Assembly: GCA_944391225.1 (NCBI GenBank)
Contig: CALXSS010000005.1
Span: 1 to 64,000, forward strand
Reading direction: 5' to 3'
From: an uncultured Clostridia bacterium
Lineage (GTDB): Bacteria > Bacillota > Clostridia > UBA1381
Length of the DNA stretch: 64,000 nucleotides
In this document: positions 14,775 to 26,300 of the stretch, piece by piece
Position numbering within the stretch: position 1 is the stretch's first letter
Layout: every line of letters starts with the position of its first letter
Translations under genes and position numbers: made by a program
Notes under the pieces: generated by a model
Seen by the model: the letters and a program-made list of their open reading frames with translations, nothing else
Databases searched by the model: none
What the model was told of the DNA's origin: nothing

Positions 14775-17622
14775 ATGCCCCTCCCGTTCTGACTTCCTGC
14801 GATAATATCCGCTTCAAATAAAAGCCTGTGTATGAGTTCTCAGTCTCCGCTACCTGCTCAGGCGTGCCCTTTGCTATCACCGTTCCGCCGCCGTCGCCGC
14901 CCTCAGGTCCTAAATCGATTATATAATCGGCTGTTTTTATTACGTCAAGATTATGCTCAATAACTATTACCGTATTTCCGCCCTCCACAAGCTTATTTAG
15001 CACATATACAAGCTTTTTGACATCGGCGGAGTGAAGCCCTGTCGTAGGCTCGTCAAGAATATAGACTGTTTTTCCGGTAGACCGCTTTGAAAGCTCTGTA
15101 GCGAGCTTTACTCTCTGCGCCTCGCCGCCCGAAAGCGTTGTGGAGCTTTGCCCGAGCTTTACATAGCCCAGACCCACCTCCTGAAGCGTTTCAAGTCGCT
15201 TTTTGATCTTAGGTATATTCTCGAAAAACTCCACGCCCTCGTCAACTGTCATCTCGAGCACCTCGTATATATTCTTGCCCTTGTATTTTACCTCGAGCGT
15301 TTCGCGGTTATAGCGCTTGCCCTTGCAGACCTCGCAGGGTACATAAACGTCTGAAAGGAAGTTCATTTCTATCTTTACTATGCCGTCGCCCGAGCACGCC
15401 TCACAGCGTCCGCCCTTTACGTTAAAGCTGAATCTGCTTGACTTGTAGCCGCGCATCTTTGATTCGTTCGTCGCTGCGAACACCTCTCGTATATCATTGA
15501 AAAGGTTGGTATACGTAGCAGGATTTGAACGCGGCGTTCTGCCTATAGGGCTTTGGTTGATATCTATGACCTTATCAAGAGCCTCTATGCCCGTTATGCT
15601 CCTATGCGCTCCGGCATGGGTATTGGCGCGGTTAAGCTCGTGCGCGAGCTTTTTATATAATATCTCGTTTACAAGCGAGCTTTTGCCTGAGCCTGAAACG
15701 CCCGTCACACAAGTGAGCACGCCAAGCGGAAACTTTACGTTTATATTCTTAAGATTATTTTCCCTCGCGCCCGAAACGGTCAGCCAGCCTGTAGGCTTCC
15801 TGCGCTCTGCAGGCACGTCTATGTGGAGCTCGCCGCTGAGATATTTTCCGGTTATTGAGCGCGGGCAATTCATAAGCTCGCTTGCCGTTCCCGTGCCCAC
15901 GACCTCGCCGCCGTGTATGCCCGCCTCAGGTCCTATGTCAACTATATAGTCAGCCGCGAACATCGTATCTGTATCATGCTCCACAACTATTACTGTATTG
16001 CCTATATCACGCAGATTTTTCAGAGTGCCTATGAGCCTGTCGTTGTCGCGCTGGTGCAGTCCTATGCTCGGCTCGTCAAGGATATAGAGCACGCCCGTAA
16101 GACCGGAACCTATCTGTGTGGCAAGCCTTATCCTCTGCGCCTCGCCGCCCGAAAGCGTGCCTGAGGATCTTGACAGGGTAAGATAATCAAGCCCTACATC
16201 AAGCAGGAATTTAAGACGCGAGCGTATTTCCTTTACTATCTGGTCAGCTATCACAAGCTCCCTCTCCGTCAGCTCCAGACTGTTTATAAAGTGCATTTCT
16301 TCTCTAACCGGCATGCAGGTGAACTCATAGATATTCTTGCCTCCTACAGTCACAGCAAGTATCTCATCGTTAAGACGCGCGCCATGACACTTGGGGCACT
16401 TTATATTATTTATATATCTGCCTATGTCGCTGCGCGCATACTCTGAGTTAGGCTTGTCATAGCGGCGCTGCAGATTTGTTATTACGCCCTCAAACGGCAT
16501 TTCATATGTTCCGCTGCCGTATGTCCTCTCATAGCTCAGCTTAAATTTTTTATCACCTGAGCCAAAGAGTATCACCTGCTTTGCCTCCTCCGGAATATCC
16601 TTATACTGAGTGTTTATATCAAAACCGTACTCGCGCGCAATGGCGTTATAATACATATACGCTATGCTTGTGGGATCATCGTAGCTGTTCCAGCCGCTGC
16701 ATCTAATAGCGCCCTCAATAAGGCTCAGGTTCTCGTCAGCTATAACAAGCTGAGGATCTATCTTCTGCAGCACTCCAAGACCGTCGCAGAACGAACATGC
16801 TCCGTATGGATTGTTGAACGAGAACAGACGCGGCGAAAGCTCCTGCAGACTTATGCCGCAGACGTCACAGGCAAAATTCTGTGAAAACTGCATTGGCTCT
16901 CCGCCTATAACGTCCACCATCACTATATCTCCGGTAAGCCTCAGCGCCGTTTCTACAGAATCCGCAATACGCTTTTCTATTCCCGGCTTTATCGCTATAC
17001 GGTCAATAACTATCTCTATATTGTGCTTTACTGTTTTTTTCAGCTCCGGCGGCTCTGCAACGTCATACATCTCGCCGTCAACTCTTATTCGCACATATCC
17101 GCTCTTTTTCGCTGACTCGAACACGCTCTTATGCTCGCCCTTTTTCCCCTTGATCACGGGCGCAAGTATCTGTATCCTTGTGCGCTCAGGCAGCTCTGCA
17201 ATCCTGTCTACTATCTGATCTACCGTTTGGCGCTTTACCTCCCTGCCGCATTTAGGACAGTGCGGTATGCCTATACGCGCATACAAAAGACGCAGATAAT
17301 CGAATATCTCCGTTACCGTTCCGACTGTGGAGCGCGGATTTTTTGATGTGGTTTTCTGGTCTATGCTTATAGCCGGAGATAGTCCCTCTATATAATCCAC
17401 ATCCGGCTTGTCCATCTGACCCAGAAACTGACGCGCGTATGAAGAAAGCGATTCAACATACCTGCGCTGACCCTCAGCATATATAGTGTCGAACGCGAGC
17501 GAGCTTTTACCCGAGCCTGAGAGACCTGTGAGCACCACAAGCTTATCACGCGGTATCTCGACCGAAATATTTTTCAGATTGTGCACTCTCGCGCCGCGAA
17601 TTTTAATTTTATCGTTTATCAT
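14761..17622 (-). CDS. uvrA: Excinuclease ABC subunit A
   Basis: A 953-residue UvrA, normal length. It has two ABC ATPase modules with Walker A motifs GLSGSGKSS (near residue 32) and GVSGSGKSS (near 640), two LSGGEAQR signature motifs, and zinc fingers (CPKCG; CDVCG...[16 protein letters not shown]...CEVCKG). UvrA recognises bulky DNA lesions and loads UvrB in nucleotide excision repair. The RBS GGAGG directly before ATG 17622 fixes the start; the open frame extends 14 codons further. It is the third gene of uvrB-orf-uvrA-clc. Confidence 0.97.
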   Translation of the reverse strand: MINDKIKIRGARVHNLKNISVEIPRDKLVVLTGLSGSGKSSLAFDTIYAEGQRRYVESLSSYARQFLGQMDKPDVDYIEGLSPAISIDQKTTSKNPRSTVGTVTEIFDYLRLLYARIGIPHCPKCGREVKRQTVDQIVDRIAELPERTRIQILAPVIKGKKGEHKSVFESAKKSGYVRIRVDGEMYDVAEPPELKKTVKHNIEIVIDRIAIKPGIEKRIADSVETALRLTGDIVMVDVIGGEPMQFSQNFACDVCGISLQELSPRLFSFNNPYGACSFCDGLGVLQKIDPQLVIADENLSLIEGAIRCSGWNSYDDPTSIAYMYYNAIAREYGFDINTQYKDIPEEAKQVILFGSGDKKFKLSYERTYGSGTYEMPFEGVITNLQRRYDKPNSEYARSDIGRYINNIKCPKCHGARLNDEILAVTVGGKNIYEFTCMPVREEMHFINSLELTERELVIADQIVKEIRSRLKFLLDVGLDYLTLSRSSGTLSGGEAQRIRLATQIGSGLTGVLYILDEPSIGLHQRDNDRLIGTLKNLRDIGNTVIVVEHDTDTMFAADYIVDIGPEAGIHGGEVVGTGTASELMNCPRSITGKYLSGELHIDVPAERRKPTGWLTVSGARENNLKNINVKFPLGVLTCVTGVSGSGKSSLVNEILYKKLAHELNRANTHAGAHRSITGIEALDKVIDINQSPIGRTPRSNPATYTNLFNDIREVFAATNESKMRGYKSSRFSFNVKGGRCEACSGDGIVKIEMNFLSDVYVPCEVCKGKRYNRETLEVKYKGKNIYEVLEMTVDEGVEFFENIPKIKKRLETLQEVGLGYVKLGQSSTTLSGGEAQRVKLATELSKRSTGKTVYILDEPTTGLHSADVKKLVYVLNKLVEGGNTVIVIEHNLDVIKTADYIIDLGPEGGDGGGTVIAKGTPEQVAETENSYTGFYLKRILSQEVRTGGAYEEN

Positions 17623-17736
17623 AAATAATCCTCCGTTCGCCGCTTGCGGCGGCATAAAAAGCATTGTGAAAAAGCGGGCGGCGACGCCCTAACCGCGCCG
17701 GTTCAATTATATATCCGGTATCAGCTGAGCATACTG

Positions 17737-18114
17737 TCAATTCGCATAATATGTTCCCGTTTCATCATATCTTTTGAGTATCTCGTTCCTGATATTCGTC
17801 CTTTTTTCAAGATCGGCAAGCATAGCCTGCTCAAATGCCATTTTTATAAGCTCGTTCGCGGCGTATACAAGCCTCGAGCTTACGATTATATCCCATCTGT
17901 CGCTCTCGTCAAATTCGCGGATATCAAGTATCTCCACATTGACCCCAAGCTCTGTATATACGGCGCGCTCTGTTTCCCTCAGCTCCTCGATGCTGATGTT
18001 TGTGTCGCAGAAGCATATAAACTCCACCGCCTCATCTTCGTACATATACAGCACAGGCGTAAGAATACGCTCCGTTATTATATCTATAGCCTTTATAAGC
18101 ATATTTTCATCCAT
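17737..18114 (-). CDS. Small protein between uvrB and uvrA, possibly nucleotidyltransferase-like
   Basis: A 125-residue acidic protein starting at ATG 18114, preceded by AAAGGAAT and 16 bp after the uvrB stop. The longer frame into uvrB is not used. The order of strands and helices (AVEFICFCDTNISIEELRE, NVEILDIREFDESDRWDII, then a helical tail) is reminiscent of MNT-type minimal nucleotidyltransferases, but the GS...DxD catalytic signature is missing. I cannot name a function. Placement between two SOS repair genes suggests co-expression with them. Confidence 0.6.
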   Translation of the reverse strand: MDENMLIKAIDIITERILTPVLYMYEDEAVEFICFCDTNISIEELRETERAVYTELGVNVEILDIREFDESDRWDIIVSSRLVYAANELIKMAFEQAMLADLEKRTNIRNEILKRYDETGTYYAN

Positions 18115-18130
18115 TTGTATCATTCCTTTT

Positions 18131-20086
18131 TTAAGATTCAAGCTCCTTTTCCAATCTGCGTATACGGTCGCGGTATTCCGCCGCCTGCTCAAATTCAAGC
18201 TTTTCGGCAGCCTCGAGCATGAGCACCTCAAGCGCTGCTATCTCGTCGCGCACATCTGTGAGCCGCGGACTCTGCTTTGTATCCGCCGCCTCCATAGGCT
18301 GTATAATATCGCGTATATCCTTGCGTATGGTTTTAGGAACTATTCCGTGTTCCTCATTGAATTTTATCTGCAGTCCGCGTCTTCTTTCTGTTTCATCTAT
18401 CGCCTTCTGCATAGATTTTGTGATGGTATCACCGTACATTATAACTCTGCCCTCAGCATTTCGCGCCGCTCTGCCTATAGTCTGTATAAGCGACATCTCA
18501 GAGCGCAGGAATCCCTCCTTGTCGGCGTCAAGTATAGCCACAAGAGCTACCTCGGGTATGTCAAGACCCTCTCGCAGCAGGTTGATCCCCACAAGCACGT
18601 CATACACGCCGAGGCGCAGATCCTTTATTATCTGCGTTCTTTCAATAGTCTTTATATCTGAGTGCATATATGTCACCTTGACGCCTATCTGCTTCAGATA
18701 ATCGGTGAGATCCTCAGCCATTTTCTTTGTAAGAGTGGTAACAAGCGTTCTGTATCCCGCCTCTGTGATCTTATTTATTTCATTAATAAGATCGTCTATC
18801 TGATGCTCCGTAGGACGAACCGATATTTCCGGATCTATAAGTCCTGTAGGGCGTATTACCTGCTCCGCCACCACAGTTGAATGCTCCTTTTCATAATCGC
18901 CCGGAGTTGCGCTCGTAAATATGACCTGTGAGAGGCGTTCCTCAAACTCAGGGAATTTGAGAGGTCTGTTGTCAGCCGCGCTCGGCAGACGGAACCCATA
19001 TCTTATAAGCGTTTCCTTTCTCGCCCTGTCGCCGTTATACATTCCGCGCACCTGCGGCAGAGTCACATGCGACTCGTCGATTATCATCAGATAATCCTCA
19101 GGGAAATAATCCAGCAGAGTATATGGCGCGGAGCCTGCCGCCCTGCCGCTGATATGCCTTGAATAGTTCTCTATGCCCTGACAGAAGCCTATCTCCTGCA
19201 TCATTTCCAGATCATATCTCGTGCGCTGCTCTATGCGCTGCGCCTCAATAAGCATATCGCGCTCCTTGAAGTACCTGACCTGCTCCTCCATCTCCTCCTC
19301 AATAGCAGCCATAGCCATAGCCATCTTTTCAGAGGTCGTTACATAGTGCGAGGCAGGCATTATAACGGCATGCTTATATATCCCTATCACCTCGCCGGTG
19401 AGCACGTTTATCTCACAAATGCGCTCGATCTCATCGCCGAAAAACTCAACGCGAATAGCGTTCTCACCATTATTGGACGGGAATATCTCCACCACATCGC
19501 CGCGCACGCGGAATTTATTTCTGACAAAATTAATATCATTTCTCTCATACTGCATCTCGACAAGCTTTTTCAATATCTCGTCGCGGTCACGCTCCATGCC
19601 CACTCGCAGCGACAGCATAAGATTTTTATAATCCTCCGGATCACCCAAACCATATATACACGAAACACTCGATACTATAAGCACATCCTTTCTTTCAAGC
19701 AGCGCAAACGTTGCGCTGTGGCGCAGCTTATCAAGATTTTCATTCGTCATGGCGTCCTTTTCTATATACGTATCCGTCTGCGGCAGATATGCCTCAGGCT
19801 GATAATAGTCGTAATAGCTTACGAAAAATTCCACGCAGTTATTAGGGAAAAACTCCTTGAACTCGCTGCACAGCTGAGCCGCGAGCGTTTTATTGTGCGC
19901 AAGCACAATTGTCGGCTTGTTCACCGCCGCTATGATGTTCGCCATTGTAAATGTCTTTCCAGAACCTGTAACACCAAGCAGTGTCTGGAACTTTTCGCCC
20001 CTGTTAAGCCCCTCAACGAGCTTTTCTATCGCCTGAGGCTGGTCGCCGGCAGGCTTATATTCCGATACAAGCTCAAATTTTTCCAT
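18131..20086 (-). CDS. uvrB: Excinuclease ABC subunit B
   Basis: A 651-residue UvrB. The helicase motif [14 protein letters not shown], the beta-hairpin region [13 protein letters not shown], the motif DESHVTLPQ, motif [19 protein letters not shown] and the C-terminal UVR domain ([20 protein letters not shown]) are all present. It acts with UvrA and UvrC in nucleotide excision repair. GGAG lies 6 bp from ATG 20086, while the upstream ATG 20092 touches it, so the former is the start. The promoter contains a LexA-like box. Confidence 0.97.
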   Translation of the reverse strand: MEKFELVSEYKPAGDQPQAIEKLVEGLNRGEKFQTLLGVTGSGKTFTMANIIAAVNKPTIVLAHNKTLAAQLCSEFKEFFPNNCVEFFVSYYDYYQPEAYLPQTDTYIEKDAMTNENLDKLRHSATFALLERKDVLIVSSVSCIYGLGDPEDYKNLMLSLRVGMERDRDEILKKLVEMQYERNDINFVRNKFRVRGDVVEIFPSNNGENAIRVEFFGDEIERICEINVLTGEVIGIYKHAVIMPASHYVTTSEKMAMAMAAIEEEMEEQVRYFKERDMLIEAQRIEQRTRYDLEMMQEIGFCQGIENYSRHISGRAAGSAPYTLLDYFPEDYLMIIDESHVTLPQVRGMYNGDRARKETLIRYGFRLPSAADNRPLKFPEFEERLSQVIFTSATPGDYEKEHSTVVAEQVIRPTGLIDPEISVRPTEHQIDDLINEINKITEAGYRTLVTTLTKKMAEDLTDYLKQIGVKVTYMHSDIKTIERTQIIKDLRLGVYDVLVGINLLREGLDIPEVALVAILDADKEGFLRSEMSLIQTIGRAARNAEGRVIMYGDTITKSMQKAIDETERRRGLQIKFNEEHGIVPKTIRKDIRDIIQPMEAADTKQSPRLTDVRDEIAALEVLMLEAAEKLEFEQAAEYRDRIRRLEKELES

Positions 20087-20144
20087 ACACATCTCCGTTC
20101 CGCCGTATATACAGCTTATTATATGATCTGTCTATATCCTAATC

Positions 20145-20173
20145 ATTATACCACACGAACATCTGTTTTGCAA
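20145..20173 (-). promoter_or_regulatory. uvrB promoter with LexA (DinR) box
   Basis: On the minus strand TTGCAA (20168-20173) and TATAAT (20145-20150) have a 17-bp spacer. Inside the spacer and touching the -35 is CGAACATCTGTTTT (20156-20169, plus strand), close to the Gram-positive LexA/DinR consensus CGAAC-N4-GTTCG. The position would let LexA block RNA polymerase, as known for uvrB in Bacillus. Confidence 0.7.
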
Positions 20174-20223
20174 TAGCTGATATAAATTTAATAAAACGCC
20201 TTATTTTGGGTGCAAAAAAACAA

Positions 20224-20333
20224 GAGGCTGTTGCAAAACTCAACGAGTTTGCAACAGCCTCGCGGGGCTTTAGAAAAATAGTGCAGAACGGACGAAACGA
20301 AGGGGCGCAGCCCCCTTGTGCTACAGCCCCTCG
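20224..20333 (-). repeat. Dispersed terminator repeat, copy C
   Basis: Best copy. In minus-strand RNA, after the GH2 stop, it reads: GGGGGCTGCGCCCC hairpin, core TTCGTTTCGTCCGTTCTGC and ACTATTTTTCTAAAGCCCC, then the long hairpin (arms GAGGCTGTTGCAAACTC and GAGTTTTGCAACAGCCTC), then TTGTTTTTTT. This is a strong intrinsic terminator. Confidence 0.85.
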
Positions 20334-20344
20334 TTTCTTATAGA

Positions 20345-23300
20345 TCAGTTTGAGGCAACTGCCGTCTTAACGGTGTGTACACCGTTTATCTTTCCTGATA
20401 CTCTTACTGTATAATCACCGTCAAACTGCTGTGACCATGACGCTTCATAGCCGTTTGCAATATCGCGTGACATATCAAAGCAGAGTATATCACTGTCGCT
20501 GATATTTGTAACATCCGCCTCAGCCTTTGTCACAAGCACCGCTATCTCAGAGCCATTGTCAAACTCAGGAATAGCTGTTAGCTTTACGCCGCTTGCCGTC
20601 TTTTCAGCCGAAAGAGCGCCGTCCGGTTCTGCCGCCGTGTCCGCAGAAAGCTTTGTAACAGCGTATATCTTCAAGGTATCCGTTGTCTTGTCAAAGCCTT
20701 CCGGCAGCGCGAATCCGAGCGATATCTCGTTTTCGCCCATTCTGATAGCCGAGCCGTTGACCTGCTTAGTTGATACTGATGTGATCGCTCCGTTTTCATC
20801 AAACGTTTCCGCTACAAATGTCAGCTCATTTGCATAGTAGAAGTTCTTTGTTACAAAGAGCTTTACAAGCCTTGATCCATCCTCGCTCACACCAAGCTTA
20901 TCTATAGTGATAATATCTGATGATGTGATTGTAAACTTAGCGCTTGCATATTTACCTGATTTTGGCGAAATCGCTCTAACATATACATCCTGAGGTTCTG
21001 CAGCATTATCTATAGTTATCAGTCCTGTGCTGTCAATAGCTATAAGAGAATCTTCGAGCGGCTCGTTATCCTCAGAATCATAGAGCATAAATTCAAGCAT
21101 ATCAGATGCCGGTTTTTTCATTTCAAGAGAATTCCAGTATAGAGTCGCCGATGCCTGCACCTTTCCTCCCGGGAATACTGTTGCCACATCTGTGCTTACG
21201 CTTATATCAGTAGGAACAGGGCTGAGTATCCTCAGATTGTCAAAGCTCGTTCCGGCATTGATATTTACAAAAGCCGTAGGCTCGTCATTTCTCTGATTGA
21301 CGTCCTTTATGAGCTTTCTGTTTATGCGGTTTCCATTATCGTCATATTCCTCAAATATGATATGAGCATATGACTCCATCTTTCTTATTATAGTGATATG
21401 ATACCACTTATTCGGGCTTATCTCACCATAATTAGTGTAGCTGCTGCTGCCTGTCTGAACTGCAAGCTGTCCGTTATGATAAACCACGCAGGTGTTGAGC
21501 TTACCGTTCTTTGCCGGCTGGAAGCCCGCTCCCTCCTGATTGAACTTAATATCCATCTCTATAACAAGATCTGAAGCTGTTTCAGTAATGTTTCCTGTAG
21601 TGAGACCTGATTCTGCTCTGAATGCGCTTGTTCCGTCAGGCGCTCCCGACTCGCGGACTGCATTTGTAAGCTCGCCCTCACAGTTGTCCGCATAGAGAAG
21701 CTTATCCTTATCACCGTCCTCATTTCCCTCAAGAGCATCGCTTGACTTGATGTGAACCGCTACAGAACCTCTTACCGCATCTGTAGGATCAGCCGCACGA
21801 ACCGTTATATCCTGCGATATAGCCTTTGTATCTACGCTGAGAACTCCATTTTCAACCTTGATCCAATTAAGCTCATCTCCAAGGCTGCGCATATTGTCCT
21901 TGTCGCATACGTACCAGATAAGGTCGTTCTCTGAAAGTGATACTGGTTCTCCGTTCTTTGACGCCGCCGCGCTTATTGTGAGCGGCTCGTCGGCGCTTAC
22001 ATATTCGCGCGCCGCACTTAGTGTCAGTGTATCAAACTTAACGCCGGAAATATCAACAGCCTTAACGCTTATCTTCTTTGACGCGCTTATTCCGCTCTCA
22101 GCTGTCGCGCGTACATATATGTTCTGCTCTGCCGCGTCTATTCCCACGCTTAGAACTCCTGCTGAGTCTATTGTTATAGAAGCATCGTTTAGCGGCGCGC
22201 TGTTATCGGAGTTGTATACCTCCCATGTAACAGCCGGCTTTGTTATATACGCTCCCTGCCTTGTAGCGTCATATGTAAACTGCATTACATTTCCTGCTGT
22301 AATCTCACTGCTGTTGGAGCTTACGCTCAAAGCATCCGCGCCAAGCATTGTTATCTTGAGATTGTCAACGCTCGTTCCCATATGCACATTCCAATGGCTT
22401 GCGCCGTTATTTGTATTGGCTGAAAGGTTTCTCTGATTTACGTTCTCGAATGTTCCGAGATGCTTCATCTCAGAACCCTCATAGCCGTAGACTATCATAT
22501 TCGTAGCCGCGTCAGGAGCGCTGAAACGTCCTATAAGCACAATATGATACCACTTGTCAGGATCTATCTCAAGATAATTTTCAAATTTATCACCGCCGGT
22601 CTGTATTGAGAGCATCGGTTTTCCGTCAACATCGTGGCGTCTTACGCAAGTACCGAGTTTCTTGTCTCCGTTATCGTAAGGAGTTATGCCGGAGCCGTCA
22701 GTATTGAACCTTACGTCAGCCTCCCACATGATGTCCGCCTTTGAATTTTCTGAAAGTCCGCCGAAGCAGCAGCCCGCTGCGGATTTTCCTTCATAGCTCT
22801 CATTTGTAAGATATTTTGTTCCGTCAGGCGATGTGTCCTCGCTGAGCACAAGATTTGCTGCCGCTGTGTCACAGCTGTCGAAAAATGCCACTGTATCATA
22901 GTTATCGCTGCCGGGTTCCGGAGTAGTTTCCGGTTCCTGTGTTTCCTGCGGTTCATTTTCTTCAAGCTTTATTGCCTCACAAAGAGCATATTTCATATCT
23001 GAACTCCAAAGCATCGCTTTTGCGGTAGAAGATGAGAGTATCTCATCACTCACATCCACAGATGTCTTTGCTCCCGCTTCAATATTTACTTCTGTGAGTA
23101 CAACTTTCGCTAACTCTCCGTTCTCGCTGTATCCAGCCATTATGAGATTAGCGCTTTCAAGCTTGCTGCCGCTTGATACCGTAACCTTATTATCACTAAA
23201 TTCGAGCGCCGGAGTTTCTTCACTCATAAGCGATATAGCTTCATCATTGACAGTTATTGCTAATGTTTTTGACTCAGCATCAGTGCTGAACGATACACCA

Positions 23301-26300
23301 GGAAGCTGTCCAAGCACTGCTGAAAGCTCTGCCATAAGAGCTGTTCCGTCCGAGTTAGGAGCCACTCCGAAGTTTGTAAGGTTTCTTTCTCCGTTAATGA
23401 ATATATCCGTTGCTACATTTACTATATCAACCGTATTTTCATCAGTGTTTATTGTGATGTACGGAAGCTCGCCGTATGCGTATGACGGTATACTTCCCTC
23501 CGTGTTATATGAATATGTAAAGTCGCCGCCTGCCGCTTTTACAGCGTCAAGTATAGGATTGACCTCGCCTACCACACCTGTGTTGCTGTCGGGCTTGTAA
23601 GCCTTATCTGTAAAGCTTACCTCCTTGCCGTTTACAGTTACAGTATAGTAATCCTTTTCATCCTCGTTTACCTTTACAACATTGCCTGTTTCCTCGTTCC
23701 AGTCAGCTGTGAATACGCTGCCAAGGCTCTTAAGCTCCGGAGCAGTCTCCTGTGCCGGAGGATCCGGAACCTCGCCCTGCTCAAACGAACGCTGCAGCTG
23801 TGTTGTAAGACCGCCGTCAAGCTCAAGCGGAGTTGTTTCTAAGGTAATATCTACCGGCTGCATACCCTCTGCCGATGCTGTAAGAGTTATCGTTCCCGAG
23901 GTCTGAGTTGAGCGTATAAACACTCTGTTCACGCCGCATTCAGCATAAACATAATCCTTGTGATTTACTATTCTCTCATCTACACCGCTGTTGTAGCCGC
24001 CGAGGAATACGCCGTTTCCGTTAAGAGTAAAGTTGATCTTTCTCTCATCAAGCGGACAAACGTTTCCGTCCTCATCCACTATCTCCACATCAACATATGC
24101 TATATCCGAACCATCCGCGATAAGTCCGTCTGGTCCTGTTACAGGCGTAAGCTTTATTCTTGCCGGTTCGCCTGCTGTTACGATCTCGTCATTCGCTATG
24201 ACCTCATCAAGCTCATTATAAGCCTTTGCGCTGACACTGCCCGACTGGGTAACGTCTATATTGTCAAACGCATAGATATAATTATCGTCCGCCTTTGTAT
24301 CCGTTCCAACAAGCTCGCCGTTAACGTAAAGCTCTACCTTTGCAACATCCTCCGAGCCTATTACATAAACAGTTTTCTTTGTCGGATCTCTCTGGAGCAT
24401 TGTGCCGTTAGGCTCCCAATATGTTCCGTTAAACGTCTTATCCTCATACCAGTAGTTACCGTTTTCGGTATCACCCTCTATATATTCAGGATAGTTCCAG
24501 TGTCCGAGTATATGCAAAGCCGGAGTATCCGACTGCGCTGCCTGTATTGCATAGAATGATTCCTTCTTTATTCTGACCGGATCTACTCTTCCTGATGTTC
24601 TCGCATTCTCCACGCCGCAGTTACGCACATGCATGTTAGAATCGGACCATACCATCATAGCCGCGCCTGAATAATAATTCTTGCCTGTACCGCCTACACG
24701 GTTGTTATAATAATATGAATATCCGTCACCGGAGTTGAACATGGTGCGCGAGAAATCCTCCTGAGTCTGATCCCATATATCGTATCCGTCTGTTTTTGAA
24801 CCGTCTGCTCCAAGCCACTTGTTCACATAATCATAGTATGGCGGTGAATAGTCATCCCATACTCTTCGCGGAGCCTCGTTTCTGTGATACTCCGTTTCAA
24901 GCATCGGTATATAGTTGCCTGTAGACTGCATAGCAGCATATGCGTTCTCATCGTGGCGGAAAATCATAGTGCCTGCCCATTCAGCCTCTTTTATCTGATC
25001 TGGACTGTTGATGGTACGGCAGCCCATAAATCTGTATCCGTTCGGATCAAGATTATTTTTCAGCGTTGTCATCTCACGCATATGGTCAGCTGTGATCTGA
25101 TTGTTTCCTGCCTCATAGAATATTACCGACGGGCTGTTTCTGTAATATATAATAACGTCGCGCATAGCCTCTACACGCTGATCCCACTGTCTGCCTGAAA
25201 CATCGCCTTCTTTATCTCCTGCCGGCGCTACTGATATAACACCGTACTTATCGCCTGAACGTATAGCGTTCGGCTTAGGCGCAACGTGCATCCAGCGGAT
25301 AAAGTTCGCGTTTGATTCCTTTATGAGCTGCATGTCAACATCTTCAAGCCAATCATTTGCAACTCCTATTGCAGCCCATTCATTAGTTGAACGCTGCGCG
25401 TAACCCTTGAGATATGTCGGAGTTCCGTTTATCTGCAAGCCCTTATCCTTGTCATATACTACCTCGCGGAAGCCTGTAACAGTTTCCTGAACGTCTATTA
25501 CTTCCTCGCCGTCCTTGAGGACTGTGTATACAGTATAAAGATACGGCGATACGTCGCTCCAGAAATGAAGCTCTGAAACGTTCGCGCTTGCATTTATCTT
25601 TGTTACCTCTACAGTGTCAAGCGATACGCTGTTGTTTTCCTGACCCTCGCCTGCTTCATTATAAGCATTTTCAGGTACTGTTGTGAGGAACTGATCTGTT
25701 TCTGTATCCATTGCCGGAAACACTGTTTCAGTCTTTGAGAAGGTCGATACAAGTATTCCGTCGCTGTCTACAACGTTTACCTCAAGCGTTATATCGCGCT
25801 CTTCATCTGTTTCGTTTCTTACCTCAGCCTCAACATTTATATCAGCAGAATTTTCTCTGAAATCAAAGTTGCTGCCGTATATGTAATTACCGGTTGTTTT
25901 AAGGTTATTATACAGCGGAAGCGTCTGATATATCTTGTTCTTAGCATAAAGTATAACATTTCCCGTCAGTCCGCCCTGAACCTCGTTAAAGTCCTTTGTG
26001 TTCCACTGATAAAAAGATCCGGACAGGTCTCCCGGCTCGTGTCCCGGTATCGTTTCTTGTGTTTCAAACGAGCTTCCTCTTGACGAAGCGTTATCTGTAG
26101 CAACAGCTATAACATTATCGCCGCCGTAATTGACGAAATCGGTAATATCAAAGCCTATAGGCGCAATGCCTGCCTCATAGTATCCTACCATCTCGCCGTT
26201 TACATACAGATACAGCGACTGACGCACAGCCTCAAACTCAAGTATGAGCTTTTTGCCGTTATCGCTCTCAGGTATTGAGATGTGCTTACGGTAGAACATA

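Noticed and set aside
13244-17736. Fluoride riboswitch for the CLC gene
   Set aside because: No motif of this class was seen before the CLC gene, within the uvrA-clc junction or before uvrA.
23094-23600. Plus-strand Ser-rich frame of 168 codons inside the GH2 gene
   Set aside because: Antisense shadow of the GH2 gene; no RBS and no domain.
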